A stretch of 64,000 nucleotides of DNA, from assembly GCA_963920705.1 (NCBI GenBank), contig OY987237.1:12926601-12990600 (forward strand), read 5' to 3'. Positions within the stretch are counted from its first letter, which is position 1, and every line of letters starts with the position of its first letter. Below, one piece after another: positions 54,757 through 64,000 of this stretch. The notes under the pieces were generated by a model. That model did not search any database. It was not told the origin of the DNA and saw nothing but the letters and a program-made list of their open reading frames with translations. Made by a program: the position numbers and the translations under genes. This stretch comes from Odiellus spinosus (taxonomy: Eukaryota; Arthropoda; Arachnida; Opiliones; Phalangiidae).

Positions 54757-56450
54757 CTAAAATCCTCTAAGGCCGTTATACACTTTCGTAATTTTATCTT
54801 GTTTCAAGATTTTTGCTATTGCTAAAAGAAAAATTACGTACAACCGATTAAAATGACAAAAATTCTTTTCTTTTAACTTATTAAAACTAAGATCGTAAAG
54901 TAAATGAAACCTACCTTCTTTATCTTCTTGCGTTAATTCTCCTTTTGGGAATTCAACATCGAAAGTGACGTATAAAGTGCCGTGCAAATTATTATTATCG
55001 TAATTGGGCATACCTTCGCCCTTTTTTCGAATTCTAGAGCCAGGCCACGTGATTTTATCACGAGATATCGTCACTGTGTGCCCGTCTAAATGACTTATAT
55101 TAGTAGAAAACCCGTTAAGGGCATCCGTTAATGAAATGGTCATATTCGTATATAAATCATCCCCTCGTCTTTCAAAGATTTTATGCCTGAAAAATCAAAA
55201 AATTCTCTTCAATCATTCGAGAATTAAATGATAAAATTTTATCGAACTTACGGTAAAGTTTTAATTTTAACTTTTAAATCACCAGGATCACCGTCAATAT
55301 GAGGTTCTCCTTCGGCAACGAAGACTTGTTCTTGCTCATCTCGCATTCCCGCTTCAACTTCAACTTCTAAGACTCTTTCTTCATTTTCGAATCTGATTAA
55401 AGCGATTAATTAACCACATTTATAGGTTTAGATTTAACAAAATTGAGACTTACTTTACGTTTGGACATTCGTCGCAAACCGATTGTTGAGTCATTTGAAA
55501 TCGACCAGGTCCTAATTGCCTCGTTACCATTTCTTGTCGACAATTACATTTTCTCGTACCGCGGGCCGGTTTAATAACTGGTTTATAACGCACCAACTAA
55601 AATTGAATCGATTTAATCAATATAACTATGAAATAATAACTGAATTAAGTAAATGTTGAGTTTAAGAAAACCAGGAACGGTTGAAAATGAAAATGCAACC
55701 CTCCAACGATGATTAAAACCACGATAAACATTATTCTAGCATTCTTTCGAACAACAAAATCATAATGATCGTGATGTAGATACCAAATGCTTTAAAATTT
55801 AGATGAAATTTGCAGGTCTTACCTCTACAAAATTTCCATTATACAGTTCTTCTAGCGTCACCCATAAATCCATGACTAGATCGGCTCCTTTCGGAGTCTC
55901 TCGAGATTCTTGTTTCGAACCTCCAAAAAATCCAAAATCTCCAAAGAAACTTGCGAATGGATCACCACCACCAACAGCGTCATTTTTAAGACCTTCTTCG
56001 CCGTACTGATCATATTTTTTTCTTTTCTCAGTGTCCGAAAGAACTTCATAAGCGGCACCAAGATCTTGAAACTTATCTTGAGCGTCAGGATCATTCTTAT
56101 TTTTATCAGGATGTAATTCTTTGGCTTGTTTACGGTAGGCTTTCTTTATTTGATTAATATTAGCGTTTTTTGAAACTCCCAAGATTGAATAAAAATCTCT
56201 CCTGTAAAGAACAACAACATTAGAAAAAGGCTAAAAGGTACTTAGAATTTCCTATCCAAGGTAGGAACTTTAGCTTCTTCCGCTAAGCCTTGGTTCAAAA
56301 CTTTCAGGATTGTAATTTCAGGCATAATAACAAAGTTTAATTCGGAAATTTTAATATAAAACCATAAGGAAATTATTCATACCCCGCTAGAGTTTGAATT
56401 ACTAACATAAATACTGTAAAGTAAAATATAACGCTGTAAAAAACGCTCAT
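54757..56450 (-). CDS. DNAJB11: DnaJ homologue subfamily B member 11 (ERdj3), complete
   Basis: Minus-strand exons 56450-56383, 56201-55823, 55596-55454, 55392-55252, 55186-54915, 54821-54757 join to 355 codons plus stop; vertebrate ERdj3 is about 358. Residues 1-22 are a hydrophobic signal peptide ([17 protein letters not shown]). The J domain follows directly ([13 protein letters not shown]) with the HPD motif in [14 protein letters not shown], then a Gly/Phe-rich segment ([15 protein letters not shown]). The substrate-binding part carries the CNC and CDEC cysteine pairs typical of ERdj3. Then come [20 protein letters not shown]-type [20 protein letters not shown] and the C-terminal KVYNGLRGF. 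Known family role: soluble ER-lumen co-chaperone that delivers unfolded proteins to BiP and stimulates its ATPase. All splice sites are GT..AG. Orthology is clear from the full-length match in order. Confidence 0.97.
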
Positions 56451-56699
56451 GGTCGTGTTAACTGCCATTCCGGCTCCCACATAGAGAATTGACTATATAA
56501 TAATTTAACTGTAATACAATACGGGAAACGGGATTGGTAACGGCTAGCGATGTGTTTGATCCTCATTGGGCTAGCTTGTGAAACGTGTTTTCATTGGATT
56601 TCACTTGAAAAACTATAGGAGGGAAATTTAATAATTGCCAACAAACTTAACTAGTTTAGTCATGTTATATTTGGTATTATAAAACTTCACTACGTTAAA

Positions 56700-56890
56700 A
56701 CCTTGAAAAACGGCAACATCTTCCATAGAAATATGTTCTATTTAATGGTTATTTTTCTTCGTTTCAAGGTTAATAAAAGTATAGATAATCCTATACTTGA
56801 CCCAAACTTTAAAAAAAGCAACATCTTCAATAGAAACAGGTGCTTTTTAACGGCTCTTTTCGCTGTTTCCAAGGTTATTTTATTGTAATA
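56700..56890. repeat. dispersed repeat, second copy
   Basis: Two units (ACCTTGAAAAACGGCAACATCTTCCATAGAAA and AAACTTTAAAAAAAGCAACATCTTCAATAGAAA) matching 42380-42600 unit by unit. The family is therefore itself a dimer. Confidence 0.65.
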
Positions 56891-58729
56891 CCCAGATTTA
56901 GGCACGGCATGAATCAATGTATGTTCCGGATCTATTGTGTTTAGAGGTTTATTAGTTGCCACACATAAAGTGCACTACTGCACCCTTTGGAAACAGGGCC
57001 CCAAAAGCAATGGCGTCGATGATTCCGATTTAGTCTGGGCACGGGAAAAAAACGTACCCAATTTGACCAACGGCTAGGATTCCCTGAACTTTAGTCCTTA
57101 AAGTTGTAAATATATCTTAGTTTTTAAGCTGAAATAAAAAAAAAATTAGAATTGAAGAAGTGAGGTATTTGATCCTGGTAAATTTTTGCAATAAGAACTC
57201 TTATTGGTTAAGCTGAAATTTCAAAATTGCATCAATTGATAGAAAAGTTAGATGTTTGATTCTCATCGGCCGAGCAGGTACAATGTCATTCCACTGGATT
57301 GGCAACTTTGAAAAACTATGTAAAGGGAAAATTAGAATAATAATTCTTATTAAGCTGAAATTTAAAATTGATTGTAAAACGATTGACAATTTCATTTCCT
57401 TTTAATTTTCTTTTTTCGGGAAAATCATAAGACACACGCACACACATCTACACATTATTTACATATTTACAAAAACATTTTTTTTCTTCTCGCGAGTGGA
57501 TGCATAGTTAAGCGGTAAATTTTCATATCTGAGCTCAGAAATAAACTAACTCTTTTGTGTTTTATTTTTTAATTATATCTACGTGACTATTTAATTTCTT
57601 TTTAAATATTTTTTGGCCTAAAAAAGTGTCGTGTGGTATATAATTCAGCGAATACATTGTTTTAAGGTAAGGTGTGTTTTTTTTTTGTTTTTTTTTTCAC
57701 TTAGTAAATTCTCATTTAGGGCTAATATTACTATTTATCTTCAAAAAACTAATTCCTTCTAAATTTATAAATTTAATAACCGCTAGAAAGGCCTTAGGTT
57801 TTTTAAACGGTGTTAACTTAAATTTATCTCTTGGCTCTAAAGACTGTAAAATAAACTAAATTTCATTTAGTTTTTTATATAACTTCAATCATGGATTTGG
57901 TTTTCATTTGTTACAACAGTGAGCAACATGCTGGTATTCTTATAAATGTTTTGCTTCCAGCAATTTAAGTTTTTTTTTTCTATTTTAATTTTTATTTATT
58001 TTTTACGATTTACATATTTGGGGTTTTTAATTTTAATTATAGTAGCCTTTATGTTAATTATTCTTACGAATTTGAATTTTTTTGAAGCGGTTTTATCAGA
58101 ATTGATAGTTTCTAAACAAGATGTTAAATCGCTTTTACTTTTTTTGGTTTGAAAAAGAAATAGGGTTTCAGTTTTTTTTTTTTTTTTTTTTTTTACGAAG
58201 ATCGAGTAGTTTAAAAAAAAAATCCACTTAAATTTATTTTTTACACAAATTTTTCATGTTTGAAACGCTGTGGTTTATTTTTAAAAAATATAGTTTGGAC
58301 GTCATTAACTACATTAACTATAAACCTTGAAAAAAATGTATATATATCAAATATTTGGAAAACAATAAATTAATATTTATATAAAATAATTAAATGACCT
58401 AAAAACGTCCAAATTATATTTTGAATAAAAATTATTTATTTTCGAACGTTTCTAAAAACATTTATTTTTATGTTCAAGTATACTCAACCAATGAAAAACG
58501 TCCGCCCTTTATTTCCCGCTCAATTAATGTCCTTTATTTCAGCGCCATTGTTATAATTTATAATATTAAATTTCATAATTTTCGTACAATTAAGATAAGG
58601 ATTAAAAAACCTTAAATTATTTCAAATTATAAAACCGTGTTACAACAAATTTTCTAAAAGTTTTTTAAGCCTTAGTTTTGCAGACTTAACAGCGGACGAC
58701 AGAATGATTGGTCAAGTTCAATGGTTGTA

Positions 58730-59110
58730 AGTAAAATGTAGGGAAATTTCGTTATAACTAGAGTTCGTCCGCTACAATTAGGATCTAATAGGCCTAATAC
58801 AAACTGGCTAAGATGAAAAAGGTAAATTTTTAGATGAAATTTCATTATAACCATAGTTCATCCACTAAAATTAGCCTAACAATAGGCCTAATTTGAACTC
58901 AATATAATGAAAAGGTAAACTTTAGGGGAAATTTCGTTATAAGCAGAGTTTGTCCGCTACAATTAGGCCTAAAACTAACTGGATATAACGAAATAAGACG
59001 CAAAATGTTACGTTATAAGCGATGTTTTGGTACAAGCAAATTTCGTTATAACATTGATTGGTTCGGTATGACTAATGCATTTTTGGAAATTTCGTTGTAA
59101 CTAGGTTTTA
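58730..59110. repeat. diverged ~100-bp tandem repeat
   Basis: Units begin GAAATTTCGTTATAACTAGAGTTCGTCCGCTACAATTAGG and recur near 58840, 58930 and 59030 with decreasing similarity; each includes AGGCCTAAT. Located just downstream of the Trio stop codon. Confidence 0.7.
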
Positions 59111-59396
59111 CAGTAATTTATACTAAAAAAACTGAAATTTCGCCAAAGACAAAGATATGATGATGCCAGTATATAAACGGGGTGCAATGGGTCGTGGTTA
59201 GATAATTGAAAAAATCCTATAATCTTAACAGTAAAAAAAGGTCGGAAATTATGAAATTTATCTTAATTATTATATTAGAGGCGGGACGTAAGTTATTTTT
59301 ATATTTTTCCAGATCCGAGTTTTAAATTGTAATATCTAATATTTTATTTCTAATAACGTAGTTTTCGGTAAGTTTTCTTTGTTGTTGTTGTGGTTT

Positions 59397-62300
59397 TTAT
59401 TGGGGTGTATCGGGCATTTCCGAAACTGAAGTGGGCCTGGTATTATTAGGAGCGGTCGTTTCGGACCATCTACGTACCGTACCGTCGCCACTTTCTTGAA
59501 GTCTCAAATCAGCGACGCGATGTATCGTAGCCGAGTCCAAACTGTGACTACTACAAAGAGGAATCCCGCCCACTCCCGTCGTGGGCACGCCCATTCCACC
59601 AATAGCTCCGCCCACCGTACAATTGCCGCTTCCGTTCGACGAAACGGAAGTAATCGTAGAAGACGGACTTCCGTTACCGCTTCCCGTCGTTTCGCCTTTG
59701 GATTTTGGTCTCAACGTGTTACGAAAACCTTCGAAGAAGTTTTTTTTACCTTTCGGGGGACTTTGTTGAGCGGAAGTCGCGGTTTGACCTTGACGATCCG
59801 TACCAGAGGTAGCCGGAAACGACATTTTTCGTTGAGCGACGTCTAAGGGAGCACCAATTACGGGACTAGTCTTTCCCCCGGCGTCGTCGCAGACGGGTAT
59901 CGCGTCCGGGGGAGGAGTCTGTCGCGCGGGGCGCGCGAAGTCACTAAGCCCCGCCCCCAACGGGTTATTCGTATTCGTAGAGGCGGAGTTAGCCAAAGCG
60001 ACCGCCTTTTTCAAATCAGCCGCGGACACTTCTCCCGATCGCGATTTTTTATCGCGTCCGGCTCCGTATCGCATCGACTTGGAAGTCGAAGTGACCGCAA
60101 CGTGGTCCATCGTGGCCGCTTTGGTTTGTTTTTGGTGAGCGGCGGCCGGATGGGACAACGTTTTCCTCAAAGAAGGATTCCACAAGGAAGCCAAATGCTC
60201 CGGGGCGGAGCTAAACACGACGCAACGACACAACACACCTCATATTGTACCATTCTCAAACAATTTTTATTCATTTTTTCCCAAACGCGAATTTTAATTG
60301 GTCAACGAAACAATAACGTAACCAAAAAAATAAAAAGGACCAAACCGCGACGGGATATTCAAAAGTTTTTCAGGGTGGTCGCGTGCAATAAAAGGTCGGG
60401 TCAAATGCCCAAATCATAATATCCACAATCTCATACTTACATATCTTTCGTTAATTCTTTATTTTTATGATATTCAATCGGGGACTGGAGAGCTGAAACG
60501 AAAATGGTCAAATCGTCAATTGACGATCAAAAAATATTTTGGAGAAATTCTCGTCCACTAATGGTCTTCGACTAAAGAGCTAAGAAGAGCGCGACGAGAT
60601 GAGAGATGAGAAGTTACCTCTAAGAAAGTCCATCTGCGTGTCCAAGATGGCGCGGATACTTCCGACCCATTCGTCGTGGACTTCTTGGGTGGGCGCTTGC
60701 ATGACGAAGGTCAATCCGTCCTGATGCGGATCTTTGGACTTGAGGATGAACTTGAGGGGATCGTCGGGAACTTCCTCCAAGGCCATCTTATTGACTTGCA
60801 AATGATTCTTGTAGATGTAAACGGGATTAGAGAATTGGGTTTTCGGTCCGACAGCTTCGCTAATAATAATGATCTGTTCGAAGAGGAACACTTGTCGTTC
60901 TTTGGGTTTACTGGCCGTCGCCAAATCATTCGCCAGAAGTAGACCTTGCAACATCAGTTTCCCTTGAGCCGTAATCTTCCCCTGTTAACCGAGACAAATA
61001 CGAGAAAGAACCAAGGCTTAAGAACGAATTAACAGTTTCAGGGTTCAAATCTAGAGTCGATTGGTCGTTTTAACAAGTTCTTACATCGAATCCTTGTAAC
61101 CTTCCAACGTTCATCATGTCGTCGGCCGCTTTGGGTACGACGTGCATTATATGGACGGCTTTCCTGAGGTTGGCGGCCTCCTCTTCCAAACCGGCTCTCT
61201 CGGTGTATTTTAAAATGTCCTTTAAGAGAAGCTGGTATTTCATTATCCTCTGGATGGGTTTGATGAGCAAGTCAGGTAACTGAAGTTTGTGACCTAGTTT
61301 CTGACGAATTTCCTGAAAAATTAGAAAGACACGATTTTACGGGACATCGCAATTCATTTGGCAAAATGGGTTCCATAAGTAATTTGGATTAATTTCCCGA
61401 TTTCACAAGTAAATTTTACCTGGTGCTTCAATAAATTTTAAAAACACTACTAAATACAACGAATTAAGGTAATTGTAATAGTGTCAATGAAGTAAGAGTT
61501 TCCCTGAATTTTTGACAAATTCCCTAATATTTCCAGGTTTGTACGAAACTATTGTATGGTTTAAGAAAGATAAGAATCCATCAGGATCCACCGTGGTTAA
61601 GATACGTCCTGATATTTACGAGTAATTGTCCCCAGTAATTAAAAAATATAAAAAAATTCACGTACAATTGTTCTAATAGTTATATCTAGCGAGTAAATGC
61701 CCTACTAGTTACCACGGAAGTTAGCCATTGTTTTCGTGTCCAGTTAAGATAGGTCATTACAATTACCGCGTAATTGAGGATGAAATAAAGATTTAGTTAC
61801 CTCGAAATAGGATTCCATGTATTCGGAAACGATATATTCGGATTTTGGCTTGTTTTGGCAGTAGACGATATACATGTTGAGTCTCCTTTCGTATCTCCTG
61901 AAGAGCAGACCGAGTCGTTCGGGTTCCTCCAGACATTTTTCTAGTTCCAACAGGAACGAGTCTCGATGCCATTCGTAAATGGCTTCGATATTGCCGAAGA
62001 TGATTTTGTCCTTCCCGTTGCGTAAGTCTTCGGGCACGGGAATCTCGCTGTTAGGGTCGCGCATATATTCCATGTACCCTTCGACCACCAGACCCAAATC
62101 ACGCGCGTAGTCTTTTTCCGTTTTCACCAGTTCGTTCAGAACGAAACTAAAAACAACAACGAAAAATCCGAACACTATCAGATACCAACAATGAATTATC
62201 GGTGGATAATTCGAACATTTCGCTACCAAAGGTAGTACCCGAGATACCAATTAATTTCCCGAATAATTAACTTATTTAATGTATGTAGATATCTGTTATT

Positions 62301-62915
62301 CGTATATTTTCAGATATTTTATTTTCGGATAAATTGTTTGTAACTAAAAAATGAAATTTGTATATTCGTATAATTGTTAGATGTATAAGGTTTACCCGAA
62401 GATAAGCATTTGACGCTTTATCTACGAACAAATTACTCGTATTCAAACATATATAACGATGGATAAGAAAATTCACATTTCCAGAATTAGTCTAAAATAT
62501 AAGCAAAATATTTCAAATTGACTTTAAATTTGAAGAATATAAATAAAACGACGAAACTAAGATTTTAAATCATCTTTTTGTTCATTATTTTTCAGGAGAA
62601 TAAATTTAGATTTTTTATCCGAACGTATAACGCGGATAATATTCTAAGGCCATTTTTGGATAAAAAAAGGATATTGTAATTTATCACGTGACATAAAAGT
62701 TCAACTCCAAATTAAAACCTTTCGTGACCAACGATAAAAATTACGTATCATTTCTTTACTTACTTTCTTTTTTGAAGTATTTTCTCCTTTTCGGTGTTTC
62801 CTTCCGGTCCAGAATCGACCCAAGTATCATCCGTTTCCGGGTTCGTGGCTGGAGTAGCTGTTTCCGACGAACTTTGACCTTCTTCGGCGCATTCGGAATT
62901 CTCGATATGATGTTC
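59397..62915 (-). CDS. trio: Trio-type Rho guanine-nucleotide exchange factor, C-terminal exons (5' partial)
   Basis: Minus-strand exons 62915-62764, 62146-61801, 61312-61085, 60981-60618, 60492-60441, 60210-59397; frame and phases continuous, and the gene continues beyond the right edge. The first exon has the acidic linker with [11 protein letters not shown]. Next is the second DH domain ([55 protein letters not shown], then [18 protein letters not shown]) and a PH domain ending [20 protein letters not shown]. These match GEF2 of Trio/Kalirin, which activates RhoA-class GTPases, rather than GEF1 (Rac). After TSPIEY-like [15 protein letters not shown] comes a 271-residue low-complexity tail rich in Ser, Gly, Thr and Pro that ends EMPDTPQ. 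There is no kinase domain after it in this transcript, as in the fly protein. Trio acts at the cell cortex in axon guidance and cytoskeletal control. Confidence 0.95.
62400..62690. repeat. family 7 element in Trio intron
   Basis: Carries GGATAAGAAAATTCACATTTCCAGAATT, TTTTTATCCGAACGTATAAC and GCGGATAATATTCTAAGG in the same order and spacing as 15740-15935 in IR-4 intron 3. Confidence 0.65.
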
Positions 62916-63362
62916 CTATAAAAACCACCCAACCAAAATTGACCCAATTAATTTCATTTTTTCCCGACTCTACCGAATTACGTAATTAAACACTCTTGTT
63001 ACGATAGAGAGAAAAAACGTTAAAACGTGCTCTTCATACCAAATTATAACGTTATAAACGTTTCAGTTCGTACAGTCGACGCCGTTAAAATTATCTTTTG
63101 CCATTTCTAAGGGGTAGTTATTTTTTTTTTATCGGAGGCGATTGTACCACAAGTAATAACTAATAAAATAAATGTGGCATGCTATTTAACATCGGTGCGT
63201 TCAAATAAAAATGTACAGTTTAAGTTTTTCTTGCCAAAAAATTGGTGAACGCAAAAGTTAAAATGCTTTAAGCAATGGTTCAAACATTTCAAAACGTACC
63301 TTAAACTTAAAAATAATTAAAAATGTGTTTAAAAAATTTACGACACTATTCTTGGAATTTTA

Positions 63363-63540
63363 AATATTTTAAAATGGGGTTGTCACAGAGTTTTTATGGT
63401 CACGTGACTACTGTATAGATTCTAAAGTTGCGCGTTCTAAAACAAGGAAATCATCCTGTTACACGAAAAGATAAGGTAGCTTTCGCGAGGTCTTTTTCGT
63501 GAAAGTACTTCGTTAATTGTGTCAGCCTCACTTTAATATA
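63363..63540. mobile_element. MITE family 5, short complete copy
   Basis: About 178 bp between inverted ends AAAATGGGGTTGTCAC and GTGTCAGCCTCACTTT. The interior has GCTTTCGCGAGGTCTTTTTCGTGAAAGTACTT, complementary in content to the copy in IR-2 intron 1. Confidence 0.7.
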
Positions 63541-63874
63541 ATTTTTATTAATTATAAGTGGAAATTACATCGCGATACCCAGCTCAGAATAGTTTTAAAA
63601 TTGTCGATAAGTATAGCTTTATATTAAATGTAATAAATTAAATTTTGAGAATCTCATTTAAATATTGAAATGAATACAAAACAATTAGAATTGTCGGAAG
63701 ATTTGAAATAAATCGTGCCACTTCCCCTTTAAAAACTTAATTATTATAGGCCCCGAGGGAACGGCGAATTTTTGGAAAACTAATCTAATAGTAAGTGCTT
63801 GTCAAAAATATTTCAAGTTGAAATTTGGCAATTAATATAATATGGTTTCATTTGATATTAGCGTTAACTATCGG

Positions 63875-64000
63875 CAGAAGCCGATGAAACCCTCCTTTGA
63901 AGTCTATTACTCCCTGGTCTTGTTTACCCCTCTCTGTATGGGTTAGTTTCAAAAAGCGCGATTCGTACGCCTCCTAACGGTAGATGTTTTCGGAGCGGGA
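63875..64000. mobile_element. MITE family 1, copy 9 (truncated by window edge)
   Basis: Begins CAGAAGCCGATGAAACCCTCC and follows the family consensus to the last base of the window. The right end and target duplication lie outside. Confidence 0.9.

Larger units (their letters stand above)
56451..59396. other. intergenic between DNAJB11 and Trio, repeats only
   Basis: No gene seen. The first 150 bp are upstream of DNAJB11 and contain two CCAAT words on its coding strand (about 56563 and 56594). About 56700-56890 holds the dispersed CCTTGAAAAACGG..CATCTTC repeat. T-runs lie at about 57680-57700 and 58172-58193. Confidence 0.55.
62916..64000. other. Trio intron, no exon seen to the window edge
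   Basis: Contains a family 5 element at about 63363-63540 (AAAATGGGGTTGTCAC to GTGTCAGCCTCACTTT) and a MITE family 1 copy cut by the edge. The next upstream Trio exon is not in the window. Confidence 0.6.

Noticed and set aside
59496-59846. 116-codon + strand frame opposite Trio
   Set aside because: It is the antisense shadow of the Ser/Gly-rich last Trio exon, whose minus-strand frame continues the DH-PH exons in phase.
62756-62947. 63-codon minus-strand frame rich in Arg/Lys
   Set aside because: Another frame of the same segment gives the acidic DDTWVDS linker with correct splice phase into the DH domain; the basic frame is the shadow.

Overview
The window is nuclear DNA of an animal: short introns with GT..AG borders, many small inverted-repeat transposons, an ER chaperone gene and a Trio Rho-GEF gene. 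The chemoreceptor-like ionotropic receptor (IR) cluster and a short run of CCTAA repeats suggest a protostome, probably an arthropod. The species cannot be named from the sequence.

Positions 915-45340 (+ strand) hold a tandem array of nine paralogous IR-like genes, called IR-1 to IR-9 here. Most have eight coding exons of nearly fixed size (45, 101, 91, 162, 127, 233, 266 and about 240 nt). They encode proteins of about 410-424 residues in the order ligand-binding lobe S1, TM1, short pore loop ending LRQ(G/D), TM3, S2, TM4. IR-2, 4, 5, 6, 7 and 8 are intact on paper. IR-1 lacks the TM1/pore exon. IR-3 has a 1-nt deletion. IR-9 is divergent and its first exon is uncertain. Orphan TM4 exons lie at 5066-5315 and 18874-19070. 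The array is unusual in three ways: the proteins start directly at S1 with no visible signal peptide or amino-terminal domain, the pore signature near SYTANLAAF is replaced by YECxLTSATSL, and single introns have been lost precisely in different copies.

The introns and spacers are filled with at least seven families of short inverted-repeat elements. One family has at least nine recognisable copies with 7-bp target duplications and long terminal repeats beginning CAGAAGCCGATG.

Positions 47068-52571 (- strand) hold a tandem pair of unrecognised genes (PY-1, PY-2). By reading frame, splice phase and cysteine pattern they encode paralogous single-pass membrane proteins with a nine-cysteine ectodomain and a cytoplasmic PPxY tail. 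A 32-bp minisatellite sits in an intron of PY-2.

Positions 54757-56450 (- strand) hold a complete six-exon DNAJB11 (ERdj3) orthologue. Positions 59397-62915 (- strand) hold the last six coding exons of Trio (second DH-PH module and a low-complexity tail); the gene continues past the right edge.

All gene models are manual splices from sequence alone; no transcript evidence was available.
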